Below are positions 8,089 through 15,320 of a stretch of 39,435 nucleotides of DNA, one piece after another; within the stretch, counting starts at the first letter, position 1; each line of letters begins with the position of its first letter. Source of the stretch: an uncultured Coriobacteriales bacterium (GTDB lineage Bacteria; Actinomycetota; Coriobacteriia; Coriobacteriales; Eggerthellaceae); assembly GCA_946892075.1 (NCBI GenBank), contig CAMPNZ010000006.1, forward strand, positions 1-39,435. Direction: 5' to 3'. A program made the translations under genes and the position numbers. The notes under the pieces are model-generated. The model saw only the letters and a program-made list of their open reading frames with translations, did no database searches and was not told where the DNA came from.

Positions 8089-8904
8089 GTGAAAGCACTT
8101 ATTCCAGCAGCAGGTTTAGGAACACGTTTTCTGCCTGCAACAAAAGCAGTTCCTAAAGAAATGCTTATGGTTGTTAATAAACCGGCCATCCAATATGTTG
8201 TTGAAGAGGGTTTTGCCAGCGGAGCCGATGAAGTTGTCATCATCAACGCGCGCAACAAAAAAGCCATCGAAGAGCATTTTTCGCCCGATACCGCTCTGGT
8301 TGATACACTGAATCAGCGTGGAAAAACTGCCTATGCGCACGCCGTTGAACAAGCCGGATCGTACGCAGTTCGCTTTGTCTATCAAGATGAACCGCTTGGT
8401 TTGGGGCACGCCATTTATTGCGCGCGTGATGTGGTGGGCGACGAGCCTTTTTACGTGCTCCTGGGCGATGTACTTGTTCCCGATAACGCTATGCTTACGC
8501 GTATGAAACACGTTTCCGAGCAGCACAACAACGCCAGTGTGATTGCCGTTATGCCTGTTCCCGATGAAGAAGTAAGCCGTTTTGGTATTATTGGCGGAAC
8601 TGAGCTTTCTTCTGATGTGTGGAAAATTGACTCTTTGGTTGAAAAGCCTGCGTTACAAGATGCGCCTACGCACCTGGCAGTGTTTGGCCGCTATTTGCTG
8701 ACTCCGCGTGTGATGGAGTTGTTGTCGCACGTCAAGCCAGGTGTTGGTGGCGAAATTCAGCTGACCGACGCGCTGGAAGCCTTGCTGCATGAAGAAGAAA
8801 TGTATGCGCTTGTGGTTGACGCGCGCGAGGGTTTTGATACTGGTACGCCTGAAAGTTGGCTTCACACCAATAACGAGCTGTATAAGCGCACCTTTGGCAA
8901 GTAA
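8089..8904 (+). CDS. galU: UTP--glucose-1-phosphate uridylyltransferase
   Basis: GalU makes UDP-glucose from UTP and glucose 1-phosphate, feeding cell-wall glycopolymer and glycolipid synthesis. The nucleotide-binding start GLGTRFLPATKAVPKEML (about residues 8-25), the YVVEEG and LGLGHAI blocks, the LLGD metal site, VEKP near 186 and FDTGTP near the C terminus are all present. Length 271 is about 20 short of E. coli GalU, as in many Gram-positives. The start is GTG 8089 with GAAAGG upstream. The 169-base gap after ccmD holds three tiny ATG-led frames of 7-12 codons but no clear promoter. Confidence 0.95.
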   Translation: MKALIPAAGLGTRFLPATKAVPKEMLMVVNKPAIQYVVEEGFASGADEVVIINARNKKAIEEHFSPDTALVDTLNQRGKTAYAHAVEQAGSYAVRFVYQDEPLGLGHAIYCARDVVGDEPFYVLLGDVLVPDNAMLTRMKHVSEQHNNASVIAVMPVPDEEVSRFGIIGGTELSSDVWKIDSLVEKPALQDAPTHLAVFGRYLLTPRVMELLSHVKPGVGGEIQLTDALEALLHEEEMYALVVDAREGFDTGTPESWLHTNNELYKRTFGK

Positions 8905-8959
8905 GTGCGCGCGGTACGTGCTTGCTCGTGCAGCACAATAACCAGATAAGGAAGCGTTT

Positions 8960-9859
8960 ATGCCTGATATTCAACTTCGATTTCATCGAGATACGCTTGT
9001 TCTGTCGTCCGATTTAGTGCATGTACCTGCAGAAAGCAACGCTGCGCCCCAGCTTGCAACGCAGCTTGAAGACGCGTTGCTGCTTGATAGTGAAAGCATC
9101 GAGCAGCGTTTTCGCCTTGAGAAAAGCGCCGGAGCTGCTTGTTTGTGTGTGCCGTGCAAGGGCCTCTCAGCGCGGTATTTGTCGGTGCAGGCGGCGCGTG
9201 AAGATCACGCCCAGCGGCTTGCACAGCAGCTTTTTGCGCTTATCGCTCAGTTAGCGCCTACGCACGTGGTGGCAGAAATTACGCCGCTTGAGATTCCCTT
9301 TGATGCAAGCAGCGCTGCATCGCTTCGCGAGCAGCGCGACGCGTACGCTTTTATCGCGCGCGCATTGAAAAACATTCCGCTTGACATGGTGCTTCTTTCG
9401 CGTTTTCCAAGTTTTGAACTGGCGAAATGCGCCCTTGTTGGCATAAAAAAAGTGCTCGACGTGCCCTGTGCTGCAAGTGTCAGCGCACACGCATACGCTG
9501 GCTCATCTAACACGAGCGCGCTTATTCAATCGCTGTGCGACCTGGAGCTTTCGGTGTTTGGTTGGCACGTTCCTTATAACGATGACAATCTTATTTCTTT
9601 GTTCCAGGAAACAAGACGCGCATGTAAGGTACCATTGTTGTGCGAATTTTCGATGGCGTCGTGCAGCAAGCAGCAAAACAATCGCGCCAGTTCACTTACG
9701 TTTTTAAGCGACGCTCTTGTGAAGCAAGCCGAACAGGTGTATGCTTTAGGAGTGCAATTTTTTCGCGTTACGGAAAGTCCGCGCGCGGCGCTTACGGCGG
9801 CGCTTACGGCTAGCATTCAGGGGCTTGACGTGCGCAATACCTGCAAAAACGACGGATAA
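8960..9859 (+). CDS. Possible divergent homocysteine S-methyltransferase-like protein
   Basis: A soluble 299-residue protein with alternating helix/strand character suggesting a TIM-barrel. Parts such as LEKSAGAACLCVPC.G and the later AxxxASV, FGWHVPY and GVQFFRV blocks recall the layout of homocysteine S-methyltransferases. The C-terminal GGCC zinc motif of true enzymes is not seen, so catalysis by the known mechanism is doubtful. I recognise it only weakly; it may be a lineage-specific family. AAGGA upstream supports ATG 8960. Its stop overlaps the next start (TAATG), so the two are translated together. Confidence 0.4.
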   Translation: MPDIQLRFHRDTLVLSSDLVHVPAESNAAPQLATQLEDALLLDSESIEQRFRLEKSAGAACLCVPCKGLSARYLSVQAAREDHAQRLAQQLFALIAQLAPTHVVAEITPLEIPFDASSAASLREQRDAYAFIARALKNIPLDMVLLSRFPSFELAKCALVGIKKVLDVPCAASVSAHAYAGSSNTSALIQSLCDLELSVFGWHVPYNDDNLISLFQETRRACKVPLLCEFSMASCSKQQNNRASSLTFLSDALVKQAEQVYALGVQFFRVTESPRAALTAALTASIQGLDVRNTCKNDG

Positions 9860-10128
9860 TGGTTAGTGGAACGGGTGCTATAGTGCAATCTGATGAATTT
9901 GGATCGCTGCAACGCGTTGTCGATGCGCTGTATGCCGACCCGCGTATCGAAACCGTGCGCCGCATGGACGTGCTGGTTATGGCAGAAGTGTACGACTTGT
10001 GCTCTAATTTGTGCGACATCGTGAAACTACTACCGCCGGGAATGTATACGCGCCAGAAATTGTGCAATCAGCTGAACGCGTCCATTACAGGACATGCGTG
10101 GGGGCTTATTTACGGCACGGTTGAATAA
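9859..10128 (+). CDS. Small protein of unknown function
   Basis: An 89-residue soluble, mildly acidic protein I do not recognise. It has no signal peptide, no membrane segment and only two isolated cysteine positions in LCSNLCD. Its ATG overlaps the stop of the upstream gene (TAATG), strong evidence that it is real and translationally coupled to that possible methyltransferase-like protein. The predicted fold is mostly helical with a short C-terminal strand (GLIYGTVE). Confidence 0.6.
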   Translation: MVSGTGAIVQSDEFGSLQRVVDALYADPRIETVRRMDVLVMAEVYDLCSNLCDIVKLLPPGMYTRQKLCNQLNASITGHAWGLIYGTVE

Positions 10129-10197
10129 GCGCGCTGCCTGCGTTCGTCTGCGTTCCTTGTGTGTTGTGAACTGGGCTTATTCGTGTTAGGAAGTGAA

Positions 10198-10977
10198 ATG
10201 ATAGGCATCACTACTACGTTTTTCATGCAGTTTCTGAACAGTCACGAGGCTGATATTGCGGCCCGTATTCTGTGGGCGTGCATTCAAATTGTGCTGTGTG
10301 CGGTGCTGGTATATTTTGTAACGCGCCTGCTCACACGCGTTTTATCGCGCGATTCTGTGCCTATTCCGTCAAGTTCAATTTTTGTTGCCATCATTAAAGT
10401 AGTCCTGTGGCTTGGGTGTGTGTGCTCCATTTTGTCATCGTGTTTCGGCTTCGATTTATCTGCCGCGTTTGCAGCATTGGGCGTTGGCGGCATCGCTCTT
10501 TCGCTGGGAGCAAAAGACACGATTGCCAATGTCATTGGCGGAATTCAGGTGTCGGTGCTTGGCTTAGTGGTGCCGGGAGAATACATTCGCGTAGGGGAGT
10601 CGTGCGGGCAAGTTCAAGATGTCACGTGGCGCCAAACGGTTGTGAAATCGCTCGACGGCACGCTTTTTTACATTCCGAATGCGCAAATTAACTCGTCAAC
10701 ACTGGTAAAAGTGATAAATCCAAGCGTGGTAAAAGTGCCTTTGGTGCTTACAAAATTGCCAACGCCGGTATCGCAACTGGCAACTCACCTTGAAAAATGT
10801 GCGTATGATGCGGCAAAACAGGAAGGCAGCGTGCGCGAAAAACCGGTATGTATTTTTAAGGAATTGAGCGAATATGGAGCGCGCGGTTGGGTTCAGTTCG
10901 AAATGGCAGATGAATTTGAGGCGTTGCGTGCGCGCGACAAGGTAGTTCGTGCTTTAGCTGACGCTGTTCAGCACTAA
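10198..10977 (+). CDS. Small-conductance mechanosensitive channel, MscS family
   Basis: MscS channels open under membrane tension to release solutes during hypo-osmotic shock. Three N-terminal helices are followed by the glycine/alanine-patterned pore helix (AALGVGGIALSLGAKDTIANVIGG, shown here in part; about residues 90-115). The beta domain follows, with VPGEYIRVGE, VVKSLDGTLFYIPNAQI and NPS, diagnostic of the family. ATG 10198 is preferred because TAGGAAG lies just upstream; the frame is open to GTG 10159. At 259 residues it is close to E. coli MscS (286), slightly short at the C terminus. Confidence 0.9.
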   Translation: MIGITTTFFMQFLNSHEADIAARILWACIQIVLCAVLVYFVTRLLTRVLSRDSVPIPSSSIFVAIIKVVLWLGCVCSILSSCFGFDLSAAFAALGVGGIALSLGAKDTIANVIGGIQVSVLGLVVPGEYIRVGESCGQVQDVTWRQTVVKSLDGTLFYIPNAQINSSTLVKVINPSVVKVPLVLTKLPTPVSQLATHLEKCAYDAAKQEGSVREKPVCIFKELSEYGARGWVQFEMADEFEALRARDKVVRALADAVQH

Positions 10978-10979
10978 GA

Positions 10980-11150
10980 AGCCCCACGCTCGTCTTAAGG
11001 GTGAACCCACCTTCTAAAGGCGGGTAAATTCGCGGTTGGCTGCCTGGCTTTCGTATCAACAGATACGAATTCCCATTTCACCAACAATACTGAAATCCCT
11101 TACAGTTTGTCATCGGTCCACCGCGTTTGAAGACGAAGCGTGGAACCACT
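10980..11150 (+). ncRNA. ssrS: Structured RNA, candidate 6S RNA
   Basis: No gene fits here, yet the sequence folds as one unit. A long closing stem pairs CCACGCTCGTCTT (10984-10996) with AAGACGAAGCGTGG (11130-11143) around one bulged base. Inside are GTTGG (11035-11039) with CCAAC (11081-11085), an apical perfect 8-bp hairpin TTCGTATC/GATACGAA (11050-11069) and a side hairpin ACTG/CAGT (11089-11106). A closing stem, large central bubble and apical stem over about 170 nt is the 6S RNA plan, and 6S genes often lie near rarA. The plus strand is preferred because a short T-run (CTTTTAC) follows the closing stem. Identity rests on shape and context, not conserved sequence. Confidence 0.5.
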
Positions 11151-11185
11151 TTTACTGTAAAATGAAACAAGTAAAAAGAAAAGTC

Positions 11186-11198
11186 TTGACTTGCAAGT
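11186..11198 (+). promoter_or_regulatory. Possible rarA -35 box overlapping a palindrome
   Basis: TTGACT (11186-11191) is a near-consensus -35 hexamer and overlaps the perfect palindrome ACTTGCAAGT (11189-11198). The -10 region 17-18 bp further on (TTAGTG/TAGTGC) is poor. A repressor site or activator-assisted promoter for rarA is possible. Confidence 0.3.
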
Positions 11199-11257
11199 AT
11201 TTTCTTGATTAGTGCTGCATACGCTCGCTTTTTAGCAAGCAGTAAGGATAGCAAGCG

Positions 11258-12748
11258 ATGGAAACGTTATTTTCCCAGATAAACCAACAGAAACGGGAAC
11301 GCTGTGCGCCCCTTGCATGGCGTATGCGTCCGCGCAGTTTGGGCGAAGTTGTTGGTCAACAGGATATTTGCGGGGAAGGCACCTGGCTTTATCAGGCAAT
11401 TCACAACGATACGCTCACATCGCTGTTGCTGTATGGCCCTCCAGGCGTGGGAAAAACCTCGCTTGCTCACGTTATTGCGCATACGACGCACGCGCAGTTT
11501 GAAGCTCTGTCGGCCATTGGAGGCACGGTTGCCGAATTGCGCAAAATTATTGCCCGCGCCGATGAAGCGCTTCTGCGTCAAGGTATTCGCACCATTGTGT
11601 TCATCGATGAGATTCATCGTTTCTCGCGCGCGCAGCAAGATGCGCTGCTTCCTGCCGTTGAGCAGGGAATTATCATACTGATTGGCGCTACTACTGAAAA
11701 TCCGTATTTTGAAGTAAATACTGCCCTCCGTTCGCGTTTGCATATTATAACGATGCATGCGTTATCTGAAGGCGATGTGCGGGAATTGCTTCAGCGTGCT
11801 TGTACCGATAAACGAGGTCTGAACAGCGCTTTTGAGCTTGCTGCCGATGCGTGTGAGCGCATTGTTGCGTTGGCGCATGGTGATGCGCGCGCTGCACTGA
11901 CTATTCTCGATGAAGCAGCAACGCTTGTACACGTTCAGCCCGATAAGGCTCAAACTCCCCAGCAATCAGGAAAAACGCTCATTACGCTTCAGCACGTTGA
12001 AGCGTCAGCGGGCGTGCGGCTTCCTTCGTATGACAAAAATAAGGATGAACACTACGATATTATTTCTGCGTTTATTAAGTCGATGCGCGGAAGCGACCCT
12101 GATGCCGCGCTGTTTTGGTTGGCGCGCATGATTGACGGTGGGGAAGACCCGCGCTTTATTGCACGTCGCATTATGATTGCTGCGTCCGAAGATGTTGGAA
12201 ACGCCGATCCGCAAGCGCTGTTAGTTGCCAGCGCGGCATTTCGCGCTGCGGAAGTGATTGGGTATCCCGAGTGCCGCATCAATTTAGCGCAAGCGGCGCT
12301 TTATGTTGCGCTTGCTCCCAAAAGCAACGCAGCGGAAGCAGGTATTGACGCTGCACTTGCAGCGGTGCGTTCCAGCAAGCAAGCCCCTGTTCCCAGCTAT
12401 TTGCGCGATAGGCATCGCCCCGGTGCGCAGGATTACGGCGTGTATCACTATCCGCATAACTATGAAGACGGATGGGTTGACCAGCGCTATTTGCCAGAAG
12501 GGGTGCAGCAAGGTAGCTTTTTCAAGCCCTCGCCGCGCGGTTGGGAAGCGCAGGCGTGCAAGCGTCTGGAAGGCATTACGGCAGCTCATCGAGCTCAGGC
12601 GGCGGGCCATCGCACGCAAGCAGCGGACCATCGAGCTCAGGAAGCAGATTGCGCGAAGCCCGCACCATCGCCCGTACCCTCACCGTGCTCTCACGAGCAG
12701 GCAGCGCATCGCACCAAGTCCTCACCGCTTCCTCGTGATACGCGCTAA
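11258..12748 (+). CDS. rarA: Replication-associated recombination protein A (RarA/MgsA)
   Basis: RarA is an AAA+ ATPase acting at stalled replication forks, related to the clamp-loader subunits. Walker A GPPGVGKTS (about residues 60-68), Walker B FIDEIHRF (about 112-119), sensor-1 GATTENPYFEVN and the R in RSR are present, followed by the tetramerisation C-terminal domain (ALYVALAPKSNA, PVPSYLRDRHRPG). The family is usually 420-445 residues; this one has 496. The extra C-terminal 55-60 residues are low complexity and come from three 21-bp repeats (12581-12643). AAGGAT upstream supports ATG 11258. Confidence 0.94.
   Translation: METLFSQINQQKRERCAPLAWRMRPRSLGEVVGQQDICGEGTWLYQAIHNDTLTSLLLYGPPGVGKTSLAHVIAHTTHAQFEALSAIGGTVAELRKIIARADEALLRQGIRTIVFIDEIHRFSRAQQDALLPAVEQGIIILIGATTENPYFEVNTALRSRLHIITMHALSEGDVRELLQRACTDKRGLNSAFELAADACERIVALAHGDARAALTILDEAATLVHVQPDKAQTPQQSGKTLITLQHVEASAGVRLPSYDKNKDEHYDIISAFIKSMRGSDPDAALFWLARMIDGGEDPRFIARRIMIAASEDVGNADPQALLVASAAFRAAEVIGYPECRINLAQAALYVALAPKSNAAEAGIDAALAAVRSSKQAPVPSYLRDRHRPGAQDYGVYHYPHNYEDGWVDQRYLPEGVQQGSFFKPSPRGWEAQACKRLEGITAAHRAQAAGHRTQAADHRAQEADCAKPAPSPVPSPCSHEQAAHRTKSSPLPRDTR
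12581..12643 (+). repeat. Three 21-bp tandem repeats in the rarA tail
   Basis: Units begin at 12581, 12602 and 12623 and encode imperfect AHRAQA/GHRTQA/DHRAQE heptads in the non-family C-terminal tail of RarA. The unit is a multiple of three, so copy-number change would keep the frame. Confidence 0.75.
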
Positions 12749-12829
12749 AAGCGCCGCGCAGGCACAGAATTTCAGCATCGAAACGCTGCAACAATGTTAT
12801 AGTAAGACTGATTCAAGGAGGTGTGCACA

Positions 12830-13462
12830 ATGGATATTCCTGCTCTTGTGCTGCAAATTATTTTTGCTGTGGTGGGCGTGGTGTTGTTGGTTGCACTGGT
12901 GTACCTTATTCGCACGCTTAAAACGGTGCGTTCAACAATTATTGACACAAAAAAACAACTCGATCCAACGCTTCAAAACATGGCTGAACTTACCTCAAAC
13001 GCAAAACCTCTTGTGACGAAAAGCGAGCCTATCCTTGATAGAGCTGCGCTTTCTCTGGATGCTTTGAACTTGGAAGTAATGCGCCTTGATGGCATTTTAG
13101 AAAATGTTGCCGACATGACTACCACCGCGCAGCATGCCGTAAGTGCGCTTGACGCGCTGGCGAATGCTCCTCAGCGTGCGGTAAAACATGTTACCAAAAA
13201 AGTAACGGGAGTTATTACCAAGTCGAGCGCAAGCGATACCGCACGAAAGCTGCATGAAAAGCGCCTTGAAATGCTTGATAGCGCCGAAGCTGGCAACGCG
13301 TCTGATACCATGGATGGCACGCAGCGCGCTACCAACAACGCCGCACACGATTATGACGGCACGGCTGCGGATGGTCTGGTAGATGGCAGCATACCCGCTG
13401 ATGAACGCTTCGATCCTGCTGAGCGCAATTATTACACGTATCCGCCGCGCACCTCAAAGTAG
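12830..13462 (+). CDS. DUF948-like membrane-anchored protein
   Basis: A 210-residue protein with one N-terminal membrane helix (about residues 3-26), followed by a long helical, coiled-coil-prone region (YLIRTLKTVRSTI..., about 28-115) and an acidic, disordered tail. This matches DUF948/YtxG-type proteins, whose function is unknown. AAGGAGG (12815-12821) sits 8 bases before ATG 12830, fixing the start. It lies between rarA and an AI-2E family permease. Confidence 0.7.
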   Translation: MDIPALVLQIIFAVVGVVLLVALVYLIRTLKTVRSTIIDTKKQLDPTLQNMAELTSNAKPLVTKSEPILDRAALSLDALNLEVMRLDGILENVADMTTTAQHAVSALDALANAPQRAVKHVTKKVTGVITKSSASDTARKLHEKRLEMLDSAEAGNASDTMDGTQRATNNAAHDYDGTAADGLVDGSIPADERFDPAERNYYTYPPRTSK

Positions 13463-13470
13463 GTACGTTC

Positions 13471-14943
13471 ATGACAGTTCATCCCCAGCGCGCCTCACAT
13501 ATTGTCCATACGATTATGCTGGCAGCATGGACCTTAGTCGGCTGTGGAATTGTTATATATGGGCTGGTCAACCTGGCACATATTATTGCTATACCCATCG
13601 GCGTTGTTCTGTGGTCGATGGTTATCGTTTTTATTCTACGCCGCCCTGTTAGTTTTTTCGAACGCCACGGTGTGCCGCGTGCTGTTGGAACAACGCTTGC
13701 GTATCTACTGATGTTTCTTGTGGGCGGCGTGTTAAGCTTCATGCTCTTTTCGCCTTTGTTTGGCGTAAGCGCGCAGTTCAGGAACTTAACGCAGAACGTC
13801 CCCGACTACATTACCGCTGTGAACAGCGCTTTGAACGCGTTGTATGTGCAATATGCCGATTTGCTTCAAGACGAAACCTTGCGCGCGTGGTTAGGCCAGG
13901 TTGCAAGCTCGCTGTTCGGCGTGTCGTCGAGTATTGCAAGCGCCAGTGCAACCAGCATTTTAGCTGCGGGAACGTCGCTTGTGAACATTGGCATCACCAT
14001 CGGATTTGCGCTTGTTATTGCGTTTTGGGTATTGGTTGATCTGCCGCGCATGGGGCGCGAGGCGTATCGCGTGTGCGGCACGAAAAATGCACACCATCTG
14101 AAAATTTTTCATGCATCGGTCACGCGCGTTATGGGCGGATATATTGCTGGAACTGCTATTCAGTGCCTTATTATTGGCGTGCTATCAGCCGTCCTGTTCT
14201 TTATTTTGCACCTGGAAAGCCCTGCCGCGCTTGGCATTGTAACAGGAGTTTTGAACATTATCCCCATTGTTGGACCGTGGGCAGGCGGCATTTTAGCTGC
14301 GCTTTCGTGCATCATGGTTAGCCCGATTGCCGCGCTGTTTGCGCTGGTAGGAACCATCGTTATTCAGCAACTGGTGTACACGTTTATCTCTCCGCGCCTT
14401 ATGAGTAAGTCGGTTAATATTCATCCCATTCTTACGTTTACGGCGTTGCTAGCTGGTAGTGCTCTTGGCGGAGCAGCAGGCGGCCTGCTTGGCTCGCTTA
14501 TCGGCGCTCTTTTGTCAATTCCTGTGGTTGCCGTTGCAAAATCGCTGTTTGTGTACTATTTTGAACTGCGTTGTCAGCGTCGTATTGTTGCTGATGACGG
14601 AGTGTTTTTCAAGGGCGAAAACCATCACCGAAATGCACGCACCTCGCACGCACCACACATTGAATGTACGAATACGTGCACAGATGCAACACAACAAGGG
14701 GAACGCATCGCAGCTGACGCTCATGATGAGGCAAGCTGTGCAAGCGCAAGCACCACCGGTGCCGCCGCAGTTGCTGGTCATTGCGAGGCTGGTAGTTCAA
14801 GCGAGCACGTCAACGCACCCGCGTCCGTTTCCGAACAAGCCAGCGCGAACGGGGAAAGTACCGTTTCTGAGACGTATGTCGCGCCTGGTAAAGAGCCAAT
14901 TACCGCCGATTCTGCATTGAGCGATGCTCTCGGCTTGCACTAA
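13471..14943 (+). CDS. AI-2E family (PerM/YrrI-like) membrane protein
   Basis: The 490-residue protein has about eight membrane helices in the pattern of the AI-2E transporter superfamily. Recognisable blocks are LNIIPIVGPWAGG, the family's most conserved motif, and SPRLMSKSVNIHP near the end of the domain. Members export small molecules or exchange ions; the substrate cannot be predicted. Residues from about 360 on form a 130-residue Ser/Ala/Glu-rich tail with no family similarity. It follows the DUF948 gene by 8 bases. In Bacillus a related gene (yrrI) also lies just before alaS. Confidence 0.85.
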   Translation: MTVHPQRASHIVHTIMLAAWTLVGCGIVIYGLVNLAHIIAIPIGVVLWSMVIVFILRRPVSFFERHGVPRAVGTTLAYLLMFLVGGVLSFMLFSPLFGVSAQFRNLTQNVPDYITAVNSALNALYVQYADLLQDETLRAWLGQVASSLFGVSSSIASASATSILAAGTSLVNIGITIGFALVIAFWVLVDLPRMGREAYRVCGTKNAHHLKIFHASVTRVMGGYIAGTAIQCLIIGVLSAVLFFILHLESPAALGIVTGVLNIIPIVGPWAGGILAALSCIMVSPIAALFALVGTIVIQQLVYTFISPRLMSKSVNIHPILTFTALLAGSALGGAAGGLLGSLIGALLSIPVVAVAKSLFVYYFELRCQRRIVADDGVFFKGENHHRNARTSHAPHIECTNTCTDATQQGERIAADAHDEASCASASTTGAAAVAGHCEAGSSSEHVNAPASVSEQASANGESTVSETYVAPGKEPITADSALSDALGLH

Positions 14944-15254
14944 TTTTTGCCGAGCACCCTACGCATCTGCATTAACGTGCTCCATTTCACACGCCACTTT
15001 TTGATGGAGCGTTTTAGCGTTCTTAGCGCACGCATCACGCCTGCTACCACGTGCGCACCAGCCCGTCGCCCGCATGCCACACGCGCCGCCCGCGCCCGCC
15101 ACACGCGCCGTTCCCATGCCACACGCGCCGCTCGCACGCGCCGTTCCCATGCCACACGCGCCGCTCGCACGCGCTCCCACGCCCACGGCGCGCACCAAGC
15201 GCCATGAACGCGTGCTGAATTCTAGAGAAATGCCGAAACTTGCGTTTCTTGTCT
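14944..15254. other. Gene-free stretch before alaS with C-rich repeats
   Basis: No gene is supported here. The middle (15050-15190) is very GC-rich, with CACGCGCCG iterations and GTTCCCA copies. No T-box (no T-loop GGTGG-N-ACCGCG antiterminator pattern) is seen in front of alaS. An inverted repeat CTCGGC/GCCGAG spans the stop of the upstream gene but lacks a T-run. Confidence 0.6.
15106..15171. repeat. 33-bp tandem repeat, two perfect copies
   Basis: Two identical 33-bp units (15106-15138 and 15139-15171) each carry GTTCCCATGCCACACGCG and GCTCGCACG. A diverged half copy lies upstream from 15074. The unit contains the GTTCCC core shared with other gaps of this window. Confidence 0.85.
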
Positions 15255-15282
15255 TTCAAAATGCTTCAACAAAACGTAATAT
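15255..15282 (+). promoter_or_regulatory. Likely alaS promoter
   Basis: TTCAAA (15255-15260) and TAATAT (15277-15282) are separated by 16 bp, 38 bases before the alaS start. The -10 is good and the -35 moderate. The stretch is AT-rich against very GC-rich surroundings. Confidence 0.4.
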
Positions 15283-15320
15283 AGCTAATTACATACGAAC
15301 AAAGAGAAATAGGTGCTCTC

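Noticed and set aside
8960..9859. Functional zinc-dependent homocysteine methyltransferase
   Set aside because: The GGCC-type zinc ligands expected at the C terminus are not visible; only a weak family resemblance is claimed.
15106..15171. CRISPR-like array in the repeat-rich gaps (also 27221-27418 and 36751-36828)
   Set aside because: Units are contiguous with no unique spacers, and there are no cas genes.
14944..15320. T-box riboswitch before alaS
   Set aside because: No antiterminator consensus, no specifier loop and no terminator close to the start.
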